Assembly: GCF_016808095.1 (NCBI RefSeq)
Contig: NC_068976.1
Span: 17,571,663 to 17,635,662, forward strand
DNA: 64,000 nucleotides
DNA from: Vigna angularis
Lineage: Eukaryota; Streptophyta; Magnoliopsida; Fabales; Fabaceae
Direction of reading: 5' to 3'
The notes beneath the pieces are model-generated. The model saw only the letters and a program-made list of their open reading frames with translations. It made no database searches and was not told where the DNA came from. The translations under genes were made by a program, and so were the position numbers. Positions 15,725-24,609 of the stretch are shown piece after piece; within the stretch, counting starts at the first letter, position 1, and each line of letters begins with the position of its first letter.

Positions 15725-17957
15725 TAGAACCTTGCTTGTCCTCAAGCAAAAGGTATCTGACTGTCAAACAAAAGAAATTTCAAAGATTACAGTTGGATTC
15801 ATAATACATTGCTTAACTTGAAACAACTAGAAATGTGTATCATGTTAGTTTTCCATTATGATGCTCACAACACAATCAATCAATCAAATGCCATAGTTTA
15901 TCAGAGATCAACAGTCATGGCAGGATGCTTTACTGAATTATGTAGAACCAATTCTCACTTAAGATGGTGTTTCACTCTAATGCACTGGTGTATAAGGATG
16001 TGTGTCTATCACTCTACTATCAAACTGTCACACAAATCAACTTTGCCATTTGTTTCAACCAAATTAAACACATTCACAAGTAAGTCAACATCACAAGGAC
16101 TTTCATTGGCTTGTATTGTGGCTGGGCTAAGAAGGAACATGGTTTTTCTGGATAACAAAGCACCTTGAGCTAAGAGATCAAACAATTACAATCATGAATA
16201 AAAGTTCTCTTTTGCTTCACTTAGATTACCACCAATGTCGAACTTATATCCCAACTTTCTTTCATTCAGTTCTTTTTCTTTATCTTCTTCTTTCTTCCTT
16301 TTTGTTACTTTTGTATCTTTCAATTTTTTCTCAATTCATCCTTTCATAACAACTCCCCCAAACTTAAATCATTCTCCTGTATTACATATGATTTCTCTAT
16401 TTAGCTCAAGGTAAGGAAAATAGGGAAATTTCATTTGGGCTTTAAGGTTCAAAAAGAGTCATTTATCAATCAAGGTCGAAAGGTTTTGAATTGGTTTCTT
16501 TTGGCAATATGTGGAAGAAGTAGGAGAGCAAGATGGCCTTGATCATGTGCAACTAACAAGCAAATGGTTCAAATCAGAGAAACTCAGGCAAAGTCAATTG
16601 TGATCAAATATGATAGCATTCACAAGAAAATTCTAAGGCACAACATCTCACAAGGTCAACTCGAGGTTCCACAATAACATCAAGCAACTGCCATGAATAA
16701 TGATCTCAGTTAAGCATACAGCATTCTCAGACTTTTTCATGAAGGAAGCAATACAATTTGAACTAAATTGACCCATCTCAAGCATCATTTCATATCAAAC
16801 CATAAGCATTATGAATCAGCATAAGTCTAACAAGCCAGATAACAAAAACAACTTAACTAAAATTGAAAAACAAAAGCTAACTAGCAACCAAAGTAAAAGA
16901 AAGCAAAATAAAAGGTCCTGTGACTCATGATTTGTAGCTCATTGTCAGACTTCTTCATTTTCTGCACCACCTCCCCCAATCAATTGGGTTGGTCCCCAAG
17001 CCATGCTACTTGGGTCGCATATTCCTCTGTTGACATCTCTACTTTGTGGCGGCGTTTGTTTTTATTCTCTTGGAGTTGGATGAAGAAGTCATTTCTGCAC
17101 AAAAGATTGAAAATAAAGTTTGCAAATGTGAGCTCACAATGTATGTATTTGTAACAAACAATCATTAGATCACATGATCATGAGTTCACAAGGTCAAACG
17201 CACACTAAATATGCAAGAAAAATCACAAAACACAGCCTGGAGCATGAAAAATTTGAAGCAGAAGAGAAAAATAGAGTTGTTGAAAAATCTGGTCAGGTTG
17301 GAAAAAGTTAGCTGGAGCGCCCCTAAACAGAGGGCGCTGGAGCTAGCTATGGGTCAGAATGCCAGAAAACTGGATTCGTGCTGAGCGCGCTGGAGCGCCC
17401 CTGAGCAGAGGGCGCTGGAGCGCCATACCAGATTGCAGATTTGCAGAATTTCACAACTACACCTACGATTTTTTGAATTTGGCACTTCTTGATGCTCAAT
17501 TCAGCCCAGATTAACATGTTTTCACTATACAAACTTGATCAAATCCATAAGGATTGAAATTGAGTGCAAGAATGCCAATTTAGGTGCACACTTCCAAAGC
17601 TTTCTAATTCTACAACTCAAGGCTTCAAATTTTACACTTTAAACATACCAAAACTCAACATAACCATTCAAAACATACTCAATCACACTAGAACACATAA
17701 AAACAGATTGAACAATTCTAAAACACATCAATACACAATAAAACTCAACATTACACTAGTTAACCATTAACAACACATAAACTACAATTGAAACTAACAT
17801 GCTCCAAAATAACCAAATCAAATCAAAACATTCTAAAGCAAATTCAAACAATCAAAACACACTCAAATAACAAAATCACACATAGAGAAAGGGTTAGAAA
17901 GCTGGGTTGCCTCCCAGTAAGCGCTTGTTTAACGTCATTAGCTTGACACCATTAAGC
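15725..17957 (-). other. Non-coding internal region of the retrotransposon where pol would be expected
   Basis: About 2.2 kb between the gag-protease stop and the polypurine tract. It lacks any long frame and shows no reverse transcriptase or integrase remnant that I can see. It includes a second polypurine-like block at 16351-16366 and, at about 17310-17425, four inverted copies of the GCGCTGGAGC motif of the LTR. Near 17905-17940 is a moderately conserved-looking stretch (TTGCCTCCCAGTAAGCGC) just downstream of the stop. Confidence 0.7.
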
Positions 17958-20576
17958 TCAAGTTTGATTTTTGATGTTGGAATGCTTCTTCTTGTCATGA
18001 CACCAACATCCTCTCAGCAATTTCCTAGTCACCAACTTGACTCTCCTAGAATATGGAGCCTCTATCTCAAGCACTCCATTTATCTTTATGTTCTTGATGA
18101 CCCATAACTTATTCTTGAATCTCACTGGTTTTCCAGGTTTGGGCTCATCGCTTGCTATCACAGAATTTTGGTGGACTAGTTCTTCTTCTTTTTCTTCTTC
18201 CTCTCCCTTTACTCTTGGGGATAAACAGCTGAAGCTCCTCTTGACCAACTTGGCAGCTTGCTCTGTTAGACTAGTAATTGATAAAATTTCATCAGTGGCT
18301 TCAATACTAGTCTCTTTTTCATGATTTTGCTGCTCAACTCCAAAGACGTTGAAAGTTACTTCCTCATCTTGGTTTTTCAATTTCACTGTTCCTTTTTCTA
18401 CATGAATGACAACCTTAGCTGTCTTCATGAAAGGTCTTCCAAGTATGAGTGGTATCTCGACATCTTCTTCTATGTCCATAACTACAAAATCCACCGGGAA
18501 TTGGAGTTTATCTATTTTGACCACCACATCTTCCACGACACCATACGGATACTTGATGGATCTATCCGCCAGCTGCAACATCATTCTCGTAGGCTTGACT
18601 TCAAGACCACCAATCTTCTTAAGCATAGATAGGGGTATCAGATTGATACTAGCCCCCAAGTCAACGAGAGCTCTACCTATCTCGTGGTTTCCAATAGTGC
18701 ATGGAATGGTGAAACTCCCTGGATCTTTAAATTTTGGAGGAAGAGTCTTCTGCATGATGGCACTGCAATTTCCCTGTACTTCAATTGTTTCCTCATCTAA
18801 GTATTTCTTCTTGCTGAGGATTTGATTCATGTACTTCGCATAAGCAGGAATTTGTTGCAGTGCTTCGGTCAATGGCATGGTGATTTCAAGTTGATCGAAT
18901 ATTTGCTTGAACCGAGCCAACTGTTTCTCCTTCCCTTTAGTACATGGGATTTTTGGGTAAGGGAGGTGTTTCACTATTTCTTTCTCTTTTTGGTTTTTCT
19001 CTTTTTCAGATTTTTTATTCTCTTCTCCCCCTTCAACAATCATGTCTTCTTCTTCTTCATTTTCTTTCTGATCTTCTTCTTCTGGCTTTTCTTCTTCTTC
19101 TTCTTTTCTTCCAACCTCTTTCCCACTTCTTGTGAATATTACATTACACTCCTCCTTCGGGTTGGCTTGAGTATTTGCAGTAAAATGTCCACCCTGTTGG
19201 TTGGCTAATTGCTTAGCCAATTGACCAACTTGCACTTCCAGGTTCTTTATGGATGCATCAGTGTTTTTCTGGTTTTGGATGGACTGCTGCATAAACATCT
19301 GCAATGTGTCTTCTAGCTTTGAAGTCCGATCACTTTGAGGTGGATAATGTTGAGCAGGTTGATACAGATTTCTACTGCTAGAAGCTTCTTGAGCTTGTCT
19401 CCACCCTTGATTTGAAGGATTGGGGAAATGATTGTTGAAGAAGTTTTGCCGTCCTTGATTTCCCATATCGTTGACTTCTTCATGTTGGGAACTACTAGGA
19501 GCTTGACAATGACCGTTGGGGTGGCTATCTCCACAGAAATCACATCTCATTACTTGATGATGTGGTTGAGCTTGAGCTTGCATTGCATGCAACTGCTGAG
19601 GAAGCTTGGCCATATGTTGAGTCAGGAGCTCCATTTGTTGGGCAAGAAGCTTATTTTGTGCAAGTAGTGCATCCTGAGCACCAAGTTCATAAACTCCTCT
19701 CCTTTGTACTTGCATTCTCCCATGTTGACTCTGCATGTCAGTGGAAGCCATATTTTCAATCACCGCAATGGCTTCATCAGCAGTTTTAAATAGTACTGAA
19801 CCACCAAAAGATGCGTCTAGTATCATCTTAGTATGAGGTTGCAAACCATTACAGAAGGTCTGCACTTGCATCTCTAGGCTAAATCCATGACTGGGACACT
19901 TTCTCAATAAAGACTTGAATCTTTCCCAGGCTTCACATAGTGGTTCCTCTACTCCTTGTACAAAAGTAGCAATGGCAGCCTTCACTTTTGTGCTCTTTGA
20001 TGGTGGAAAGAAGCGTGCTAGAAATTTATATTCCACATCCTCCCAGCTCGTAAGACTTTGATTAGGCTGTGACTGGAGCCAAGCCTTTGCTTTGCCATTA
20101 AGAGAGAATGGGAAGAGTCTCATGTATAATGCTTCTTCGTCCTCCCCTTGTACACCCATAGTGCCACACAACTCATAAAAGGTGACCAAGTGCGCATGAG
20201 GGTCTTCATTGTCCAGGCCAGAGAATTGGTTTGAACTGATGAGCTGGAGTAGAGCAGGCTTCATTTCTGCCAGCTTGTCACTCATAGTGGGCCTCACAAT
20301 GCTTGAGAAATTCCTCGGGCTTGTGTAGGTTATTGAGTCCCCTATGGTTCTCCTTGGAGGTGGTCCTGCGCCAGCCATCCCGTTCACAGAAGAAGAATCA
20401 AACGATTCTATGACTTGATTGTTGAAAGGAAATGAAGATTGCGGGGCAGCTTGTTGACTTAGAGCTCGCTGTCTCCTGGTGTCACTATTGTTTCTACGAG
20501 CTGTTTTCTCGATCTCAGGATCCACAAGGAGTGGTTCAGATGACACAGTCCTCCTTGTACGGATGTTTCCCTGCAT
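17958..20576 (-). CDS. Retrotransposon gag-aspartic protease polyprotein
   Basis: Open frame of 872 residues. Order: a variable N-terminus; a retrotransposon gag (capsid) domain at about 125-235 with GKAKAWLQS and WEDVEYKFLARFFPPSK; a Gln-rich stretch; a zinc-knuckle variant CDFCGDSHPNGHC near 345-357, with CX2CX3HX4C spacing; an acidic, Lys/Glu-rich linker; and a retropepsin-like protease with the active-site motif ALVDLGASINLIP and the downstream ILGRPF. DLGAS in place of D(T/S)G is, from memory, common in Athila-type plant elements. Gag packages the RNA and protease matures gag. The frame ends about 130 residues after ILGRPF with no pol domain. Confidence 0.9.
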   Translation of the reverse strand: MQGNIRTRRTVSSEPLLVDPEIEKTARRNNSDTRRQRALSQQAAPQSSFPFNNQVIESFDSSSVNGMAGAGPPPRRTIGDSITYTSPRNFSSIVRPTMSDKLAEMKPALLQLISSNQFSGLDNEDPHAHLVTFYELCGTMGVQGEDEEALYMRLFPFSLNGKAKAWLQSQPNQSLTSWEDVEYKFLARFFPPSKSTKVKAAIATFVQGVEEPLCEAWERFKSLLRKCPSHGFSLEMQVQTFCNGLQPHTKMILDASFGGSVLFKTADEAIAVIENMASTDMQSQHGRMQVQRRGVYELGAQDALLAQNKLLAQQMELLTQHMAKLPQQLHAMQAQAQPHHQVMRCDFCGDSHPNGHCQAPSSSQHEEVNDMGNQGRQNFFNNHFPNPSNQGWRQAQEASSSRNLYQPAQHYPPQSDRTSKLEDTLQMFMQQSIQNQKNTDASIKNLEVQVGQLAKQLANQQGGHFTANTQANPKEECNVIFTRSGKEVGRKEEEEEKPEEEDQKENEEEEDMIVEGGEENKKSEKEKNQKEKEIVKHLPYPKIPCTKGKEKQLARFKQIFDQLEITMPLTEALQQIPAYAKYMNQILSKKKYLDEETIEVQGNCSAIMQKTLPPKFKDPGSFTIPCTIGNHEIGRALVDLGASINLIPLSMLKKIGGLEVKPTRMMLQLADRSIKYPYGVVEDVVVKIDKLQFPVDFVVMDIEEDVEIPLILGRPFMKTAKVVIHVEKGTVKLKNQDEEVTFNVFGVEQQNHEKETSIEATDEILSITSLTEQAAKLVKRSFSCLSPRVKGEEEEKEEELVHQNSVIASDEPKPGKPVRFKNKLWVIKNIKINGVLEIEAPYSRRVKLVTRKLLRGCWCHDKKKHSNIKNQT

Positions 20577-20710
20577 ACACTAGAAAACAACCAAACTCGT
20601 GCCACAAGTCAGCCCAAAAATAAAGATAATAATTACAACAAAATAGAAAATTATACACAAAGATAAAGCCTAAATCGGTTAAAAATCACACAAAAGTATA
20701 GTTTAACACG

Positions 20711-20730
20711 GGTCCCCGGCAACGGCGCCA
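20711..20730 (-). other. Primer-binding site matching tRNA-Asp
   Basis: On the plus strand TCCCCGGCAACGGCGCCA (20713-20730) equals the 3' end of plant tRNA-Asp including CCA, so the minus-strand element RNA would pair with that tRNA. It sits six bases inside the right (5') LTR. Confidence 0.85.
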
Positions 20731-20736
20731 AAAACT

Positions 20737-22044
20737 TGTTGAGACTCTTTGGCAAGTGTACCAAATCGTTCAAGTAATAAAACCGGTAAGACCGGATATC
20801 GTTTCCCAAGAGACTCGTGTCCTAGACAATCGTATAATATCTAACTAATTTAGACTAAAGAATGATTCCATGTTTTTGGGATTTTCATGCAATTAAATTA
20901 AAGATAAAACATAAAGGGTAAAAGTGATCTTTGATTATGCAAACACTTTGAAATGGAAAGATTAGAAATGCTATGGAATGATATTGTTGGGGGATGATTT
21001 CACCTACTTCACTCTTATGTATAGAAAATCACTTCCTCTTCATTAATTAGCCAATGTCAATCTTCTAATTTACTCAAACCCAATCCCTTGGTAGAGAGAG
21101 CCTAGACTTACTTCTTAAACTCCAATCCCTTGGAAAACCTAACAAGTTCATCCGCTTTAAGAATTGAGATTCAAGACAACCAAAGGTCCTAGTTCTATCC
21201 CTAGATACTATTTCCTTTAGGTGTTTAATCCAGTTCTAGATTCACCCAATATTTCCCAATATCAAGCAAACCCTAAAATCATGATATGGTTGAATTACTC
21301 ATACAAGCTTTAAGTAGAGGAATTAAACACTAACAATCAATGAAAGAGGCATATAATCATTCAAAACAACTGTAATTACATAAGAGATCCGTGGTTACAT
21401 CAATCCCCAACAAGAATGAAACTAGCTCTCCATGAATGGAGAGCTTGAGCTTACAACAATGGTGGAAATGGAAGAAGGAGGAGGACCCAAGGATGAAGAA
21501 GGGCTGTTCCCACAGCTCCTAGCTCGCCTCTGGACGCTCCAATTGAGAGAAATCGTGTCTGGGATGCCAAAGATATCAAAGCCCTTCTAATTTGGGGTTA
21601 AATAAACCCAATCTGCCAAATCAGCAGCAGGCGCGCTTGAGACCGCGCTCCAGCGCGCGAAAACAGGAAAAAGGGCGCTCCAGCGCCCTTTTGTAGGGGG
21701 CGCTCCAGCTAACTCCAGTCCTGGTGCAGAGCCCGCTCCAGCGCCCATGGAAAAAGGGCGCTCCAGCTAACTTTTTCCAGATTCTGGTTCTTCATATTTT
21801 TGTTGTTTTTGCTGTTTTCTTGTTTTCTCTGGTTCCAGCACTCTTCATTTGATGCAGAGACTTCTTCCAACTAATAAACTTGTATAAATAAAGGGGTTAA
21901 TGATCAATTTATCTAATTAAAGCTTAAGATGAAACCACTTCTTAAACTAAATGAAAACTAGGATTTACAAGGTAAAAAGGATGAGAAAGAGTTGATATTT
22001 TCTCTAATTCAATACTGAATTCATAGTAAAATATGCCACTATCA
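20737..22044 (-). repeat. 5' LTR of the retrotransposon (right copy)
   Basis: 1308 bp, same ends and length as the left LTR, one mismatch noted by eye (21803). It is followed by the target duplication ACCCA at 22045-22049. Confidence 0.93.
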
Positions 22045-22939
22045 ACCCAGAACAACCATCCTCAACCACCACGGGAACCCAGAACAGCGAGAAAGGACCC
22101 TCAACGCAAAAAAAAAAACAATGTAGAAAGGAAGAACCCAAAACGAAACATCAAGAACACAAGAAATTTCCATAACTCAAACTCAGATTCCAATTTGAAA
22201 CCCCCAAAATCATAGAACAGACAAAACCCTAACCCCAATGTTGCAAAAGAATAACTCCAATTCGCGTTCCAATCTACAGAAAAGAAAGCAAAAGCAACCC
22301 CCAGATCGCGAGCCCAAACACGTTCTCCCTTAGCCACGAAGACGCTGGAGGGCGAGATCCTCACGTCGCAAAACGTCGTGCTTGAGCCCCTTGAAACTCG
22401 TCTCTCCTTCCCTGTGAGAAAACCCCAAACAGAACCCAAGACGGGGAAAGGAGAAAGAAAGGAACGAACAACGCGCCATCACGATCTACCCAGAGAATAC
22501 GAAGACGTTGTCGGGTCGCGCTCTCTCCACGCTGTCATCATCACCGCCATTTGTCCCAGCATGAAACGCAGAAGCCCTCTTCTCCTTGCAGGACGAACTA
22601 GAGTAGAGGAGAGAAAGGAAAACATTGCCTCTTTCTGTAAGACGAACAGAGCGCACTGAAATAAAAACGTTGCGTTTTGATTTTTGAAGTTTTTTAAATA
22701 TGTAAATAAAAGAAAGTCAGCTCAGCGACCAATGTGTGCCATGTCAATAAAACTTGGTAATGTCACTCTGTCACGTATAACATTTTTTAACGTCGTCTAC
22801 CCAAATTAACAGCAAGTCTTAAATTGATCCAATTTTTCACATTCAGGGACCTAACTGAGAGATTTTACAATTCGAGGACTTAATTAAAAAAACCATACAA
22901 AAAAATATGGACATTGTAAATGATTAAACCTAAATTGTA

Positions 22940-23757
22940 GTTTGATAGTTTGGTATTCAAGAAAAAGAATCTCAGGTTTGAAAACCTTAGCAGCCACACG
23001 TTCAACCAAACGGAAGTAGAATAAACATTACATGATTTGACAGCAGAAACTAATCAAACAATATTTCAGATTTGGCAATTTACATCTTGAAATTATAACA
23101 ATCAATCTAGTTAGTCTATAAAATTAATAGAATAGTATCTAGATTGTCCATTAACAATCACTTTCATCTTTTAAAATATAATAGTTGGTCAAACTGGCTC
23201 CCCAAATTAAAAAGAAAACCTAATTGTATTTATTTCTATCATCTTAATTTAAAATCACAATAATTTCCTCTTTCATCAATTATAAATTCACGTGCCTACT
23301 GATATTTAAATAACTACCAGCGAAGAGATAAATGTTTACAAATTATATATTAATTTTCTGAAAATAAAAAATAAAGGAGTTATTATCGAAAGTGTCGGTG
23401 GACATATTTAAGAAAATACAACCACCAACCCCTTCCTTCCTTCCATCAACTATCTAACCTTGAACACTTTTTTTTTTCTTTCATTAATTTTGTTGTTTTG
23501 AAATTTTCCCAGCAACCACTTTGAATATATAATTTTCTATGCATATTTTCTTCGTACAGAAAGTAAATAGAATAGGTAAGATAAATCAAATGAATCGTGA
23601 CCGCTATACCATGATTTATGATTAACCATCTTTTCTATACACAACGATGGAAGAAGAAGGAAACAAAATACGTGTTCATGAACACCAAGAACAGTGTTTG
23701 TTTAGAGAATGAAAGAAATGAATAAAAAGAAACCTAAAAATCTGAATAAGCAAAGAA
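22940..23757. other. AT-rich intergenic region
   Basis: No exon seen. The right part is the 3' flank of the minus-strand gene at 23758. Confidence 0.55.
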
Positions 23758-24498
23758 TCATTTGGCAGTAAGCACAGGATTCAACTGAAGAGGCCTAGGT
23801 GCTTCCATGGTTCTTCTCTTCCACAGATTAATTTCTTTCCGAGGCTGCACACTCAGCATAGGAGCACCACCGGCCGTCAGAGGAGCAGAGAAAGGGATTA
23901 CCACCTCATCCTCTGCATCGCTCTCCACTCTATCATCGTTGTCCGAATAGCAATCCCTTTCATCAGGCGCAATCTGGGCCTTCCAATCGAAATTCGAAAA
24001 AGTCTCACGCCCACTTGCAAATCGCCTCATGTGACCCACCGGCGGCGCTCTGTCGTCGCCCGCATCAGATTTTTTCCTCGCCGCAGGTTTCGGTTTCCCC
24101 GTGTTGAACAACATCCTCTGAAACTTCGAAGCCCGTTTCTTTTCCTCCGTGGCGTCTCTGGGAGTGGTGGAATCCGCGGTTTCTGCAGCGCGTGTGGGCA
24201 TCGACATGGTCTTCGGCCCTCCCTTTTTAATGTGCTTTTTCTTGTGCTTGATCTGTCCCATGCAGGAGATTTTGGGCGATGTGGGCTCTTGAGTTTCGAC
24301 GCCGCCATCCCTGGGTTTTCTTCTAGCCTCGTCGGGAATCATGGGGCCAGAGAAGAAGCCTTTTCCGCCATGGCTCTTGAACTTGTGATCCCGGCCAGGG
24401 CTGAAGGGAAGGTTTTGGAATGTGACTGCCGCTGCAGCTTTTGGCAGTATCTTCAAGATCCTGCTCTTCAGCTTTGACTGTTTATTTTCTTTCTCCAT
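23758..24498 (-). CDS. Syringolide-induced protein 14-1-1-like
   Basis: Single exon, 246 residues from the Met at 24498. The reading frame is open for 36 more codons upstream, but the TATA-like GGATATAAATAC lies within that stretch, so the inner Met is chosen. The N-terminus is basic (SKLKSRILKILPKA), and a conserved motif, EPTSPKISCMGQIKHKKK, sits at residues 71-88. The middle is Lys/Arg-rich, an acidic patch (DNDDRVESDAEDE) follows, and the last part has FSAPL and WKRRT. It has no membrane segment and no known enzyme motif. The family name comes from a soybean mRNA induced by the Pseudomonas elicitor syringolide; the molecular function is unknown. From memory an Arabidopsis relative (At1g76070) sits in the same chromosomal order. 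Confidence 0.85.
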   Translation of the reverse strand: MEKENKQSKLKSRILKILPKAAAAVTFQNLPFSPGRDHKFKSHGGKGFFSGPMIPDEARRKPRDGGVETQEPTSPKISCMGQIKHKKKHIKKGGPKTMSMPTRAAETADSTTPRDATEEKKRASKFQRMLFNTGKPKPAARKKSDAGDDRAPPVGHMRRFASGRETFSNFDWKAQIAPDERDCYSDNDDRVESDAEDEVVIPFSAPLTAGGAPMLSVQPRKEINLWKRRTMEAPRPLQLNPVLTAK

Positions 24499-24555
24499 GG
24501 ATTCAAATCTGCGAGATGTGAAGAAAAAATTGTTGGAATCAGGAGGGACTGTGTC

Positions 24556-24567
24556 GTATTTATATCC
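24556..24567 (-). promoter_or_regulatory. TATA box of the syringolide-induced-like gene
   Basis: On the minus strand GGATATAAATACG, about 60 bases upstream of the chosen ATG at 24498. Confidence 0.6.
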
Positions 24568-24609
24568 GCCAAAGGAAATTTGGCAGAGAAAACCGTAAGT
24601 TATCACAGA

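Larger units (their letters stand above)
14404..22044 (-). mobile_element. Ty3/gypsy-type LTR retrotransposon, gag-protease only, very young
   Basis: It spans 7641 bp. LTRs of equal length (1308 bp) run TGTTGAG...CTATCA, and the element is flanked by the 5-bp duplication ACCCA (14399-14403 and 22045-22049). The coding strand is minus, so the right LTR is the 5' LTR. It has a primer-binding site matching the 3' end of tRNA-Asp and a purine tract by the left LTR. The only long frame is gag plus aspartic protease. I see no reverse transcriptase, RNase H or integrase, so it should move only with help from a related autonomous element. The single LTR difference I found by eye is C at 15470 versus T at 21803, which implies very recent insertion. 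Confidence 0.93.
14077..22930. mobile_element. Mutator-like element interrupted by an LTR retrotransposon
   Basis: Left end GGTTTAATTATTTA at 14077 and the matching inverse TAAATGATTAAACC ending at 22930. The inverted arms are about 250 bases long (to about 14330, and from about 22670). Perfect 9-bp duplications TAAATTGTA lie at 14068-14076 and 22931-22939. Removing the inserted retrotransposon and its duplicated 5 bp leaves an element of about 1.2 kb with no transposase. The right interior (22045-22660) is GC-rich with gene-like composition and may be captured host sequence of unknown source. Confidence 0.88.

Noticed and set aside
18037..19208. Several plus-strand ORFs of 95-139 codons in the retrotransposon
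   Set aside because: Antisense to the intact gag-protease frame; Phe/Leu-rich from reversed Glu/Lys codons.
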